In this document: piece after piece, positions 9,825 to 18,964 of the stretch
How the letters are laid out: each line of letters begins with the position of its first letter
Position numbering within the stretch: the stretch's first letter is position 1
NCBI RefSeq assembly: GCF_021390195.1
Contig: NZ_CP090003.1
Span: forward strand, 4,299,501 to 4,363,500
DNA length: 64,000 nt
Source of the DNA: Flagellimonas sp. CMM7
Lineage (GTDB): Bacteria; Bacteroidota; Bacteroidia; Flavobacteriales; Flavobacteriaceae
Direction: 5' to 3'
The notes under the pieces: generated by a model
The model's database searches: none
What the model saw: the letters and a program-made list of their open reading frames with translations, nothing else
What the model was told of the DNA's origin: nothing
Position numbers and translations under genes: made by a program

Positions 9825-10079
9825 TTATTCGTTTACCTTGTATTTTTTGTCCAACTTGTTCATTAAGCGGACATAGACAAAAATGAGCAGTACAAAAACA
9901 TAAATGGAACCTTGTTGAGCAAACCAAAAGCCCAACTTAAACCCACCCAAACGGATGGTGTTCAATTCATCTACCAATAAAATACCAAAGCCATAGGAAA
10001 CCAAGAACCAGATGGTTAAAAGAATAGAGAGATACTTTAGGTTTTCCTTCCAGTATTTCTTGCGTTGTGAAAGTTCCAT
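9825..10079 (-). CDS. DUF4212 membrane protein, symporter small subunit
   Basis: 84 residues with two membrane helices (about 20-40 and 50-72), starting MELSQRKKYWKENLK and ending with a basic tail. The layout is the one known for DUF4212 (sodium/substrate symporter small subunit) proteins. It is translated just ahead of the large symporter with 3 bases between the genes. It probably forms a two-subunit transporter with it, comparable to YhdT-PanF pairs. Family and context both agree; the function is inferred. Confidence 0.88.
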   Translation of the reverse strand: MELSQRKKYWKENLKYLSILLTIWFLVSYGFGILLVDELNTIRLGGFKLGFWFAQQGSIYVFVLLIFVYVRLMNKLDKKYKVNE

Positions 10080-10103
10080 TTCAAAATTTGAAATGGTAAG
10101 ATA

Positions 10104-11057
10104 TTAAATTGAATTGAGATACGAAGAAACGTTTTGTCCTATGCGTTCTTGAATATTGGAAACATCCGCTTTTTCAAAAGCCTCGCCCATAATACTCTCA
10201 TACAGTTCAATGTATCGTTCCGAAACGGATTCTACGTATTCATCACTCATTTCAGGGACAGATTGTCCTTCCAATCCTTGAAATCCATTGGAAATGAGCC
10301 ACTGGCGCACAAATTCTTTCGATAGTTGCTTTTGAGCATCTCCCCTGGCCTGACGTTCCTCATAGCCATCAGCATAAAAATAACGGGATGAGTCCGGTGT
10401 ATGAATTTCGTCTATCAAGACAATCTGGCCGTCTTTGGTTTTTCCAAACTCGTATTTGGTGTCTACTAAAATTAACCCTCGTTTGACCGCAATTTCTGTA
10501 CCTCTTTGGAATAATGCTTGGGTGTATTTTTCCAAAACTTCATAATCAGCTTTGGAAACAATTCCTCTGTTCAGGATTTCAACTTTGGAAATATCCTCAT
10601 CATGATCTCCTTTTTCGGCCTTTGTTGCAGGCGTTATAATAGGTTCTGGAAACTTATCGTTTTCCTTCATCCCTTCTGCCATCGGTTCTCCACATAGCAT
10701 TCGTTTTCCAGCTTTATATTCTCGAGCGGCATGTCCTGACATATACCCACGAATGACCATTTCAACTTTAAAAGGTTCACAGGCTTCACCCACTGCTACA
10801 TTTGGGTCTGGTGTTGCCATTAACCAATTTGGAACAATATCCTCCGTAGCTTGCATCATTTTAGTGGCAATCTGATTTAGAATCTGTCCCTTGTATGGAA
10901 TTCCTTTGGGCATGACCACATCAAAAGCGGATAGTCGATCTGTGGCAATCATGACCAAAACATCATTTTCTAAAGTATAAACTTCCCTAACTTTTCCTTT
11001 GTAGATGGATTTTTGACCAGTAAAGTGAAAATTGGTATCCATTAAAGTGTTTAACAT
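10104..11057 (-). CDS. purC: phosphoribosylaminoimidazole-succinocarboxamide synthase
   Basis: SAICAR synthetase, the ATP-dependent ligase that joins aspartate to CAIR in purine synthesis. 317 residues of the longer PurC form, with the N-terminal [10 protein letters not shown], the ATP-binding [25 protein letters not shown] and the aspartate-site region DTKYEFG. A second ATG five codons in (MDTNFHFTG) is an equally good start and would give 312 residues. It follows phoH on the same strand with a 6-base gap, so the two are probably co-transcribed. Confidence 0.95.
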   Translation of the reverse strand: MLNTLMDTNFHFTGQKSIYKGKVREVYTLENDVLVMIATDRLSAFDVVMPKGIPYKGQILNQIATKMMQATEDIVPNWLMATPDPNVAVGEACEPFKVEMVIRGYMSGHAAREYKAGKRMLCGEPMAEGMKENDKFPEPIITPATKAEKGDHDEDISKVEILNRGIVSKADYEVLEKYTQALFQRGTEIAVKRGLILVDTKYEFGKTKDGQIVLIDEIHTPDSSRYFYADGYEERQARGDAQKQLSKEFVRQWLISNGFQGLEGQSVPEMSDEYVESVSERYIELYESIMGEAFEKADVSNIQERIGQNVSSYLNSI

Positions 11058-11063
11058 GCGCTG

Positions 11064-12017
11064 CTAATTATGGTGCTCAATATTCTTGTAAGCGTCAATG
11101 ACTTTTTTGACCAATTTATGACGAATTACATCTTTATCATCCAAATAAATCATGCTGATTCCAGATACATTTTGCAAAATTAAAAGAGCTTCTTTTAAAC
11201 CTGAAGTTACCCTCCGGGGAAGATCTATTTGCCCTGGGTCACCTGTTAATAAAAATTTGGCGTTTTTACCCATGCGTGTCAGAAACATTTTCATTTGGGC
11301 ATGAGTCGTATTCTGAGCTTCATCCAAAATAACAAAGGCATTGTCCAAAGTTCTACCGCGCATAAAGGCCATAGGCGCAATTTGAATGGTACCATCCTCA
11401 ATGTACTTATCCAATCTTTCTGGAGCAATCATATCGCGTAGTGCATCATAAAGCGGCTGCATATAAGGATCTAATTTTTCTTTTAAATCTCCAGGAAGAA
11501 AACCGAGGTTCTCCCCTGCTTCAACAGCCGGGCGCGTTAAAATAATTCGTCTTACCTGCTTTTCTTTTAATGCTTTTACAGCCAAGGCAACACCTGTATA
11601 GGTTTTTCCCGTACCCGCAGGGCCAATGGCAAAAACCATATCATTTGTTTTACAAGCATCAACAAGACGTCTTTGGTTTGCTGTTTGAGCCTTTATGAGT
11701 TTACCACTGACACCGTGCACCAAAACATCACCACTGCTTTTAGAAGACGCATAGTCTTCTTGCCCATTGCTGGTAAGCACACGCTCAATCATGTTCTCAT
11801 CCAACTTATTGTATTTGGCAAAGTGGGTAGTGAGCATATCAAAGCGCTTGTCAAACTCTTCCAACAGCTCTTCATCCCCATAAACTTTAATTTTACTGCC
11901 ACGTGCAACAATCTTAAGCTTAGGGAAATATTTTTTTAATAATTCTATATTTTCATTCCTTTGCCCAAAAAAATCCTGTGGGCTAATCTCTGTAAGTTCT
12001 ATGATTAATTCGTTCAA
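11064..12017 (-). CDS. PhoH family P-loop NTPase
   Basis: 317 residues. An N-terminal KH-like region (about 20-90, with GSKIKVYGDEELLEEF) precedes the PhoH ATPase domain. The Walker A is GPAGTGKTYTGVALA, Walker B is AFVILDEAQNTT, and an arginine-rich LTRPAVEAGENLGFLPGD follows the usual order. PhoH proteins are cytosolic ATPases linked to RNA metabolism in many bacteria; the exact substrate is not settled. It is transcribed with purC. The 123-base divergent gap to the SAM hydrolase gene carries a minus-strand TAACTTTG (complement near 12090-12097) that could serve as its -7 box. Confidence 0.93.
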   Translation of the reverse strand: MNELIIELTEISPQDFFGQRNENIELLKKYFPKLKIVARGSKIKVYGDEELLEEFDKRFDMLTTHFAKYNKLDENMIERVLTSNGQEDYASSKSSGDVLVHGVSGKLIKAQTANQRRLVDACKTNDMVFAIGPAGTGKTYTGVALAVKALKEKQVRRIILTRPAVEAGENLGFLPGDLKEKLDPYMQPLYDALRDMIAPERLDKYIEDGTIQIAPMAFMRGRTLDNAFVILDEAQNTTHAQMKMFLTRMGKNAKFLLTGDPGQIDLPRRVTSGLKEALLILQNVSGISMIYLDDKDVIRHKLVKKVIDAYKNIEHHN

Positions 12018-12140
12018 AAAATGTGGGATGTTTTAAGGTTATTTTTGAAGAAATTTTATTCTTTCTTTTTTATTTAATTTTACCCCACAAAGTTAACCAA
12101 AAATCAATTTGAGCACGGAAAAACATATCAACAGTATTGC

Positions 12141-12971
12141 ATGGCGATCATAACACTAACTACAGATTTTGGGCATAAGGACCACTTTGTAGGTGCCATT
12201 AAGGGGACAATCTTAAATAATTTGCCAGAAGTCAGTATTGTTGATATTTCGCACGCCATAAGTCCTTTTAACATTCAAGAGTGTGCCTACATCTTAAAAA
12301 ACGCTTATCGTTCTTTTCCAATGGGCACTGTTCATGTGGTTGGAGTGGATTCTGAATTATCTCCCGAAAATCAACATATAGTGGTGCTTGTAGATGGGCA
12401 TTATTTTATAAGTGCCAATAATGGTGTTATTTCTTTGATTACTTCAGAAATAGAACCGGAAAAAGTGATGCAAGTGAACATTCCCAACTTGAATTCCGCT
12501 TCTTTTCCAGTGCTTGATGTGTTTGTTCAGGTTGCCTGCCATATAGCAAGGGGTGGAAAGTTAGAGGTAATAGGAAAACCTTTTGATGCCCTGAGGGAAT
12601 TGAAAGAATTTGAACCAAGAATTACCAATGATGGTAAAACGATAATTGGCAATGTTATTTATATTGATAACTATGGTAATGTAATAACCAATATACAAAG
12701 GAGTCTTTTTGAAGCTTATAGAAACGGAAGGGATTTTGAAATAATTGCAAGGACCAACAAAATAAAGGCCATTCACAATAGCTATAATGGAATCATTAAC
12801 TACAACCTAGAAAAAGGACAACGCAAAGGCCCTGGAGATGCGCTGGCACTATTTAATTCTGCCGCTTATCTAGAGCTGGCCATATACAAAAGTGACCAAA
12901 ATACGGTAGGGGGTGCTTCCACCCTACTTGGACTCAATTACAGGGACACTGTAACCATAAATTTTCTGTAA
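12141..12971 (+). CDS. SAM hydroxide adenosyltransferase/chlorinase-fluorinase family protein
   Basis: 276 residues of the DUF62 family. The N-terminal signature is ITLTTDFGHKDHFVGAIKG, with VGVDSELSPENQ and the second-domain VIYIDNYGNVITNI. Most bacterial members hydrolyse S-adenosylmethionine to adenosine and methionine rather than halogenate it, and nothing here suggests a halogenase cluster. It is the first gene of a tight plus-strand run with the ABM-like gene and gldF-gldG. The next gene starts directly after its stop. Confidence 0.88.
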   Translation: MAIITLTTDFGHKDHFVGAIKGTILNNLPEVSIVDISHAISPFNIQECAYILKNAYRSFPMGTVHVVGVDSELSPENQHIVVLVDGHYFISANNGVISLITSEIEPEKVMQVNIPNLNSASFPVLDVFVQVACHIARGGKLEVIGKPFDALRELKEFEPRITNDGKTIIGNVIYIDNYGNVITNIQRSLFEAYRNGRDFEIIARTNKIKAIHNSYNGIINYNLEKGQRKGPGDALALFNSAAYLELAIYKSDQNTVGGASTLLGLNYRDTVTINFL

Positions 12972-13274
12972 ATGCTCATCCGTATCGTAAAACTCATTTT
13001 TAAACCCGAAAATATTCCTAGTTTTGAACGAATTTTTGAAGAATCAAAACACGGCATATTGGCTTTTGAAGGTTGCTCTTTTGTAGAATTGTATCAAGAT
13101 CTTAAAAATCCATGTATCTTTTTCACATACAGTTTTTGGGATGAAGAATCAGATTTGGAAAATTACAGAACATCAGATTTCTTCAAAGGTGTTTGGTCAC
13201 GCACCAAACCACTGTTTGCAGAAAAACCGGAAGCTTGGAGCGTGGCTAAAATTCAATCCTCAAACCAGTTTTAA
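12972..13274 (+). CDS. antibiotic biosynthesis monooxygenase-like (ABM fold) small protein
   Basis: 100 residues. IRIVKLIFKPENIPSFERIF followed by GCSFVELYQDLKNP and FWDEESDLENYRTSDFF matches the dimeric alpha/beta-barrel ABM fold: a beta strand, a helix that ends before a G-C turn, and a conserved W. Members include quinol monooxygenases and many uncharacterised housekeeping proteins. It starts on the base after the upstream stop, and its stop overlaps the gldF start by one base, so translation is probably coupled with gldFG. Confidence 0.78.
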   Translation: MLIRIVKLIFKPENIPSFERIFEESKHGILAFEGCSFVELYQDLKNPCIFFTYSFWDEESDLENYRTSDFFKGVWSRTKPLFAEKPEAWSVAKIQSSNQF

Positions 13275-14005
13275 TGTTTGCAATTTTTAAAAGGGAGGTC
13301 CAATCTTTTTTCACGTCACCCATTGGGTATATGATTGTAGGCCTATTTTTATTGTTGAATGGTCTTTTTCTATGGGTCTTCAAAGGAGATTTCAACATTT
13401 TCGATTATGGTTTTGCTGATTTAGGAAATCTATTTTTATTGGCTCCATGGATTTTTATTTTTTTGGTTCCTGCGATTACCATGAAAAGTTTTTCTGAAGA
13501 ACGAAAAGTTGGGACCTTGGAACTTTTGTTAATAAAGCCAATATCCATTTGGAAATTGGTTTTGGGAAAATTCTGGGGCGCATTTCTTTTATGTGTAATA
13601 GCAGTTTTACCTACCATTATTTATGTATTCGCAATTTCAAATTTGGGAATAACAGAAGGTAATTTTGATTTAGGCGTTGTTTTGGGCTCCTATTTTGGTC
13701 TTCTATTTTTGATTGGGGCATATACTTCAATAGGGCTTTTTTCTTCAACACTATCAGACAATCAAATTGTATCCTTTATCATAGGTATTCTGATGTGTTT
13801 CCTTCTTTTTAATGGTTTTGATGCAATGTCGTCATTGTTTTCTGATGGAGAAACACAACAATTCATTCAAGAAATAGGTGCTAGGTCACATTTTGATAGT
13901 ATTGCCAGAGGAATAGTTGACACTAGAGATCTAATGTATTTTGTTTCACTAACACTGTTCTTTTTGTATCTCACTTTTCTACGATTAAAACAATTACCAA
14001 GATGA
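13274..14005 (+). CDS. gldF: gliding motility ABC transporter permease GldF
   Basis: 243 residues with six membrane segments, beginning MFAIFKREVQSFFTSPIGYM. It has the ABC-2 permease core SFSEERKVGTLELLLIKPIS and ends in a basic LRLKQLPR. GldF is the permease of the GldAFG transporter needed for gliding in several Flavobacteriaceae. gldG follows with an ATGA overlap, as expected; the ATPase gene gldA is not in the window and is usually encoded elsewhere. Confidence 0.94.
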   Translation: MFAIFKREVQSFFTSPIGYMIVGLFLLLNGLFLWVFKGDFNIFDYGFADLGNLFLLAPWIFIFLVPAITMKSFSEERKVGTLELLLIKPISIWKLVLGKFWGAFLLCVIAVLPTIIYVFAISNLGITEGNFDLGVVLGSYFGLLFLIGAYTSIGLFSSTLSDNQIVSFIIGILMCFLLFNGFDAMSSLFSDGETQQFIQEIGARSHFDSIARGIVDTRDLMYFVSLTLFFLYLTFLRLKQLPR

Positions 14006-15669
14006 TGGCGAAGTTTTTAATTTCTGTTCTTAAAGCACTTGTTGCCGTCATCATTCTAAATGTGATCGGTAGTTTTGTTTCCGCCCGTTTTGATTTGACG
14101 GAAGATAATCGCTTTACCTTATCCAAACCCGCAATTGAAGCAGCCAAAAAGTTTGACTCCCCAGTAGTAATAGACATTCTTTTAGATGGAACTATTCCAC
14201 CAGAGTTTTCCAAGCTAAAAATAGAGACCATTCAACTATTGAAGTCTTTTGCCTCTAAAAACAAAAACATTAAATATAATTTGGTGAATCCCTTAGAGGA
14301 TGAAACCCAAACACAAGAAACCATAGCAAATTTGCAACGTATTGGCTTAACACCGGCCAATGTAACAGTAGAGGAAAATGGAAAAGTTTCCCAAGAACTT
14401 GTTTTTCCATGGGCCATGGTTAATTATAAGAACCAAACCGTTAAAGTTGCACTCCTAAAGAACAAACTTGGCTCATCCACAGAAGAGCGTGTCAATAATT
14501 CTGTGCAACAACTGGAATATGCTTTTGCAGATGCTTTCACCAAATTGAATATTACTGAAAAGAAACGAGTAGCCGTTATTAAAGGTAATGGAGAATTAGA
14601 CGATATTTTCTTGGCTGACTACTTGACAACAATTCAGGAATATTATGACATTGGCGCAATTACTTTAGATTCTGTTATTAAGAATCCTCAGAGAGTTTTA
14701 GAGCAATTAAAGGGTTTTGACCTTGCCATTATTGCAAAACCAACAGAAGCGTTCTCAGATGGAGAAAAATACGTCATGGATCAGTTCATTGTAAATGGAG
14801 GAAAATCCATTTGGTTAATGGATCAAGTGGCCATGGAGGTAGACAGTATTTTTAAGGGCGGCGGAAGTGCCATGGCCATACCACGAGATTTAAACCTCAA
14901 TGACTTTTTCTTCAAGTATGGTGTTAGAATAAATCCTGTTTTAGTAAATGATCTTTACTTCACGCAAATAGTATTGGCTACGGGCGAAGGAAATGATTCT
15001 CAATACAATCCCGTACCATGGTATTATAACCCTATGGTGTTTTCTAGAAACAACCATCCCATCAATACCAATATTGAAGCAGTACGATATCAATTTGCAA
15101 ACGCAATGGATGTTCTAGAGAATGATTATCAAAAAACAGTTTTGTTGAGAAGCTCTCCATTATCTAAAACTGAAGGTACTCCAAAACAAATAGGTCTGAA
15201 TATTTTGGACGCACCACCAAATAAAGAAACTTACAACAACGGTAACCAGGCATTGGCGGTATTAATAGAAGGAAAATTCGCCTCTATGTTTAAAAATCGA
15301 GTGAAGCCAATACAACTGGAAAATACCCTAGAAGAAGGAGAGGCAAACAAAATGATAGTGATTTCTGATGGCGATGTTATCAAAAATCAATTAAGAAATG
15401 GCAGACCTTTGGAATTAGGTTATGATAAATGGACCAATAGTTCTTATGGGAACAAGGAATTTTTGATCAATTGCATTAATTACCTCTTGGATGATACCGG
15501 ACTTATAAACATAAGAAACAAGAAAGTATCCATACCATTATTGGATGTTGAAAAAATTGTTGAGCAAAAAGCAAAGTGGCAGCTTGTAAACATTGGAGTT
15601 CCGGTTCTTTTAACTTTGGTCTTGGGCATTTTCTTTGGTGCTTACCGTAAGCGTAAATATGCAAGTTAA
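14002..15669 (+). CDS. gldG: gliding motility ABC transporter auxiliary protein GldG
   Basis: 555 residues. It has an N-terminal membrane segment (about 9-28), a large extracytoplasmic region of the ABC_transp_aux type (FTLSKPAIEAAKKFDSPVVI, GFDLAIIAKPTEAFSDGE, GGKSIWLMDQV) and one C-terminal membrane segment before a basic tail (RKRKYAS). Gene order and start overlap with gldF identify it. The start overlaps the gldF stop (ATGA at 14002); a second ATG at 14005 is also possible. Confidence 0.94.
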   Translation: MMAKFLISVLKALVAVIILNVIGSFVSARFDLTEDNRFTLSKPAIEAAKKFDSPVVIDILLDGTIPPEFSKLKIETIQLLKSFASKNKNIKYNLVNPLEDETQTQETIANLQRIGLTPANVTVEENGKVSQELVFPWAMVNYKNQTVKVALLKNKLGSSTEERVNNSVQQLEYAFADAFTKLNITEKKRVAVIKGNGELDDIFLADYLTTIQEYYDIGAITLDSVIKNPQRVLEQLKGFDLAIIAKPTEAFSDGEKYVMDQFIVNGGKSIWLMDQVAMEVDSIFKGGGSAMAIPRDLNLNDFFFKYGVRINPVLVNDLYFTQIVLATGEGNDSQYNPVPWYYNPMVFSRNNHPINTNIEAVRYQFANAMDVLENDYQKTVLLRSSPLSKTEGTPKQIGLNILDAPPNKETYNNGNQALAVLIEGKFASMFKNRVKPIQLENTLEEGEANKMIVISDGDVIKNQLRNGRPLELGYDKWTNSSYGNKEFLINCINYLLDDTGLINIRNKKVSIPLLDVEKIVEQKAKWQLVNIGVPVLLTLVLGIFFGAYRKRKYAS

Positions 15670-15684
15670 GTGTTGATAAATTTG

Positions 15685-15716
15685 TTTCTTTACTTAAACG
15701 TTTTAAGATATATTTG
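15685..15716 (+). promoter_or_regulatory. candidate promoter for dnaN
   Basis: TATATTTG at 15709-15716 matches the Bacteroidota -7 box, with a TTTC at 15685-15688 near the -33 distance. A second match, TAAATTTG, lies upstream at 15677-15684. Either would give dnaN a leader of roughly 70-100 bases in the 121-base gap after gldG. Confidence 0.45.
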
Positions 15717-15790
15717 TTTCTATTGATTTTATGAGTTTTGCCGACAAGAATATCGATGGGCAAACACAATGCTAAAAAAGAGTTCTGTTA

Positions 15791-16909
15791 ATGAAATTTA
15801 TCGTATCCAGTACATATTTATTAAAACAACTTCAGGTTTTAGGTGGTGTAATCAACAACAGTAATACACTCCCGATTCTAGACAATTTTCTTTTTGATTT
15901 AAAACAAAGCAAGCTAACTGTTTCTGCTTCGGATTTGGAAACAACCATGAGTTCTGTATTAGAAGTTGATTCTGATGCGGAAGGAACCATAGCTGTTCCA
16001 GCTAGATTGTTGCTAGATACTTTGAAGACATTTCCAGAACAGCCCCTCACATTTGTTGTGGAGGACAACAATACAGTGGAAATTAGTTCTAATCATGGTA
16101 AGTATGCTTTGGCATATGCAGATGGTGCTGAATTCCCAAAAGCAGTGGAAGTGTCCAATCCAAGTTCCACAACATTACTTGGCGATATTTTGGCTACGGC
16201 TATTAACAAAACCATATTTGCCGCTGGAAACGATGATTTACGCCCTGTTATGAGTGGTGTTTTCTTTCAGTTTTCCACTGAAAATTTGACTTTCGTAGCT
16301 ACAGATGCTCACAAATTGGTGAAATATCAACGACATGATATTACTGCATCTGAAGTCGCAGAATTCATCATGCCAAAAAAACCATTGAATCTTTTAAAAG
16401 GTATTTTATCAGGTTCGGAGTCCGAAGTTACCATAGAATATAATGACAGTAACGCAAAATTCATTTTTGATAATTCAGAACTGATTTGCAGATTAATTGA
16501 TGGAAAATATCCTAATTATGAAGCGGTGATTCCAAAAGAGAACCCTAACAAACTATCTATTTCTAGAAATCAATTTTTGAGTTCTGTTCGTAGGGTTTCT
16601 ATATTTTCCAACAAAACCACACACCAAATACGATTAAAGATTGCTGGTGCTGAATTGAATATCTCCGCAGAAGATGTTGATTATAGCAATAAGGCCGAAG
16701 AAAGGCTTTCTTGTTCTTATCAAGGGGACGATATGCAGATAGGATTTAATTCCAGGTTTTTGGTGGAAATGCTCAACAACTTAACATCCGATGAAGTTTC
16801 GGTAGAGATGAGCTTACCAAACAGAGCGGGAATTTTAACACCTGCCGATGGATTGGACGAAGGCGAACATGTTACCATGCTTGTTATGCCAGTTATGCTG
16901 AACAACTAA
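15791..16909 (+). CDS. dnaN: DNA polymerase III beta sliding clamp
   Basis: 372 residues forming the three-domain clamp that tethers the replicative polymerase. Recognised by MKFIVSSTYLLKQLQVLGGV, LPILDNFLFDL, the middle-domain FVATDAHKLVKYQ and the C-terminal HVTMLVMPVMLNN that closes the clamp and forms the partner-binding pocket. Full length, no anomaly. No dnaA or origin is adjacent, as is common in Flavobacteriaceae, where dnaN lies away from oriC. A strong terminator follows. Confidence 0.96.
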   Translation: MKFIVSSTYLLKQLQVLGGVINNSNTLPILDNFLFDLKQSKLTVSASDLETTMSSVLEVDSDAEGTIAVPARLLLDTLKTFPEQPLTFVVEDNNTVEISSNHGKYALAYADGAEFPKAVEVSNPSSTTLLGDILATAINKTIFAAGNDDLRPVMSGVFFQFSTENLTFVATDAHKLVKYQRHDITASEVAEFIMPKKPLNLLKGILSGSESEVTIEYNDSNAKFIFDNSELICRLIDGKYPNYEAVIPKENPNKLSISRNQFLSSVRRVSIFSNKTTHQIRLKIAGAELNISAEDVDYSNKAEERLSCSYQGDDMQIGFNSRFLVEMLNNLTSDEVSVEMSLPNRAGILTPADGLDEGEHVTMLVMPVMLNN

Positions 16910-16930
16910 ATATTCAACCTAAATATTTGG

Positions 16931-16966
16931 AAAGCTAGAGCAATTGTTCTAGCTTTTTTTGTTTTT
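16931..16966. terminator. intrinsic terminator after dnaN
   Basis: A stem of AAAGCTAGA and TCTAGCTTT around a short loop, followed by a run of seven T. It ends dnaN on plus and lies against the stop codon of the convergent DUF4870 gene (which begins at 16965), so it may act in both directions. Confidence 0.8.
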
Positions 16967-17324
16967 ATACAAAGGGGATGGTTAAAAATGTGGACGGGGA
17001 TTCTCCGTTAGCAGCTTTTACCGCATTTATTATAGGTAGTACAAAACCTAAAATGGCAACTCCTATTAGACCTAAAATTCCCAATCCCAACAATAAAATT
17101 GCTGGTATACTTATTATGATATAAAGCAATAAACTCAACTGTAAATTAATTACAGATTTCCCATGTTCATTCATTCCTTCTACGGTTTTCCTAGATGTTA
17201 ACCAGATTATGACAGGGACAATAAAGCCTCCAAAGCCAGTTACATAGTGCAACAATTGCGAAAGATGTGTTATGGCCAACAGTGTGTTGTCCTTCCTAAT
17301 TACATTTTGATTGATGATTTCCAT
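16965..17324 (-). CDS. DUF4870 (Tic20-like) membrane protein
   Basis: 119 residues with three membrane helices. The motif LLHYVTGFGGFIVPVIIWL followed by GKSVINLQLSLLLY is typical of DUF4870, whose members have an interrupted first helix and the Asn-rich segment. A short cytosolic N-terminus comes first. No function is established for the family. It stands alone, convergent with dnaN and divergent from mnmE. Confidence 0.82.
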   Translation of the reverse strand: MEIINQNVIRKDNTLLAITHLSQLLHYVTGFGGFIVPVIIWLTSRKTVEGMNEHGKSVINLQLSLLLYIIISIPAILLLGLGILGLIGVAILGFVLPIINAVKAANGESPSTFLTIPFV

Positions 17325-17397
17325 TTTTGATTGATTTTAATGATGTACTATATCAGTATCACTTCTTTATAAAATGTTACAACATTCTACTAATTCG

Positions 17398-17405
17398 TAT
17401 TTTTG
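17398..17405 (+). promoter_or_regulatory. -7 box next to the mnmE start
   Basis: TATTTTTG fits TAnnTTTG and ends 6 bases before the mnmE ATG at 17412. No good -33 TTG was seen at the matching distance, so the call rests on the -7 box alone. Confidence 0.4.
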
Positions 17406-17411
17406 CTCCCT

Positions 17412-18782
17412 ATGTCATATACCGATACAATTATAGCTATGGCAACTCCCCCTGGGACAGGTGCCATTGCAGTAATCAGAATTTCTGGGCCCAAAGCTAT
17501 TCCTATTTCTGACACTCTTTTTCAATCTATTCGAAACAAAAAATTGATTGATCAAAAAAGTCATACCATTCATTTAGGACATATCATTGAAAATGATAAA
17601 ATTTTGGATAAAGTCTTGGTTTCAATATTCAAAGGACCAAATTCCTATACTTCCGAAGATATCATTGAAGTTTCATGTCATGGTTCACCATATATTCAAC
17701 AACAAATTATTCAACTTTTTTTACGGCACGGCTGTCGTATGGCTACAGCAGGAGAATTTACACTACGCGCTTTTTTAAATGGTAAAATGGATTTAAGTCA
17801 AGCTGAAGCGGTAGCTGATTTAATTGCCAGCGATAGTGAAGCAGCTCATGAAATTGCCATGAAGCAAATGAGAGGTGGTTTTAGTGGAGAAATTGAAAAG
17901 CTAAGGGAAGAGCTTTTAAATTTCGCATCCTTAATTGAGCTTGAACTCGATTTCTCTCAAGAAGATGTGGAGTTTGCAGATAGGACCCAGTTCAATGAGC
18001 TATTAAACAGCATCAGTGAAACTCTTAAAAAATTGATTGATTCTTTTGCTCTGGGCAATGTCATAAAAAATGGAATACCAATAGCAATTGTTGGTGAACC
18101 AAATGTGGGCAAGTCAACACTATTGAATGCATTGCTGAATGAAGAACGTGCAATTGTTAGTGATATACCGGGCACCACACGTGATACCGTTGAAGATCAA
18201 ATTAGCATTAATGGTATCAATTTCAGATTTGTTGATACTGCCGGAATAAGAGAAACAAAAGATGTAGTTGAAAAAATTGGAATTGAACGAACTTTTGAAA
18301 AAATTGATAAAGCCAAACTTATTATTTTCCTTTTTGACAGTCCTGACTTTGACAAAACGGAATTGGAAAATATAAGAAATCGGTATCCGAACAAAAATCT
18401 ACTGCCAATTTGTAATAAAGTAGATCTATTGAGCAACACAGAAATTAATCAGTTAAAATCTGAGATTCCAAACACTCTTTTTATTTCCGCAAAAGCAAAA
18501 AAAGGTATTTCTGAACTAGAAAATAAATTACTGTCATTGATTGATTCTGGTGCGTTGATTGGTGATAAAACCATTGTGACCAATAGCAGACATTACGATA
18601 CTCTATTAAAGGCATTAGAGGAAATTCAGAAGGTAAAAGAAGGTATGGATGTAGGCTTGGCAAGTGACCTTATGGCCATTGACATTCGCCAAGCGCTTTT
18701 TTATTTGGGAGAAATTACCGGGAGTGTGACCAACGATGATTTATTGGGGAATATTTTTTCAAACTTTTGTATCGGAAAATAA
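17412..18782 (+). CDS. mnmE: tRNA-modification GTPase MnmE
   Basis: 456 residues. With MnmG it installs the carboxymethylaminomethyl group at wobble uridine 34. It has the N-terminal tetrahydrofolate-binding domain (DTIIAMATPPGTGAIAVIR), a central G domain with Walker A GEPNVGKSTLLNALL and G2/G3 DIPGTTRDTV and DTAGIRE, G4 CNKVDLL, and the invariant C-terminal FCIGK whose Cys is essential. The frame is open to a TTG at 17403, but the ATG at 17412 gives the canonical N-terminus. Its last codons are a known integration target in other bacteria, and an integrase follows. Confidence 0.96.
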   Translation: MSYTDTIIAMATPPGTGAIAVIRISGPKAIPISDTLFQSIRNKKLIDQKSHTIHLGHIIENDKILDKVLVSIFKGPNSYTSEDIIEVSCHGSPYIQQQIIQLFLRHGCRMATAGEFTLRAFLNGKMDLSQAEAVADLIASDSEAAHEIAMKQMRGGFSGEIEKLREELLNFASLIELELDFSQEDVEFADRTQFNELLNSISETLKKLIDSFALGNVIKNGIPIAIVGEPNVGKSTLLNALLNEERAIVSDIPGTTRDTVEDQISINGINFRFVDTAGIRETKDVVEKIGIERTFEKIDKAKLIIFLFDSPDFDKTELENIRNRYPNKNLLPICNKVDLLSNTEINQLKSEIPNTLFISAKAKKGISELENKLLSLIDSGALIGDKTIVTNSRHYDTLLKALEEIQKVKEGMDVGLASDLMAIDIRQALFYLGEITGSVTNDDLLGNIFSNFCIGK

Positions 18783-18962
18783 ATAAGTTGATTTCTTAAT
18801 TTCATTTGAATTCTTTTTTTTTCATTTAATTGATTATCAATAAGTTGTTTAAAATTATTTCTCTTCTTTATTTCATTTGATAGCCTATTTTCATATATTT
18901 ATTTCACCCAATTTTCACCTCAACGTGTTTTTTGATACTCGAGGTGAAATTTTTTCACCTCG
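18782..18962 (+). repeat. direct repeats and palindrome between mnmE and the integrase (candidate att/arm region)
   Basis: The 182-base gap after mnmE has two copies of AATAAGTTG (18782-18790, 18839-18847), each followed by ATTTCATTTGA (18799-18809, 18870-18880), plus several TTTCACC blocks (18902-18919). A near-perfect palindrome (18940-18962) overlaps the integrase start region. Such repeats next to a tyrosine recombinase are typical of arm-type binding sites. A matching second attachment site was not found in the window by eye. Confidence 0.5.
18940..18962. promoter_or_regulatory. palindromic operator-like site at the integrase start
   Basis: Ten-base arms (CGAGGTGAAA and its exact complement) around three T. 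It ends 2 bases before the integrase ATG at 18965, so a bound protein, or a hairpin in the mRNA, would block initiation. Autoregulation by the integrase or a partner is inferred. Confidence 0.55.
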
Positions 18963-18964
18963 AA

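Noticed and set aside
9745..9927. Minus-strand 60-codon frame across the symporter/DUF4212 boundary
   Set aside because: It overlaps two well-supported genes in another frame and encodes nothing recognisable.
15670..15790. oriC or dnaA boxes near dnaN
   Set aside because: No cluster of DnaA boxes or dnaA gene was seen; the gap is short and explained by a promoter.
17403..17411. TTG start for mnmE
   Set aside because: The ATG three codons later gives the conserved beginning, and the TTG overlaps the likely -7 box.
18932..18964. TTG start for the integrase
   Set aside because: It would translate through the palindrome and adds residues with no counterpart in the family; the ATG at 18965 is preferred.
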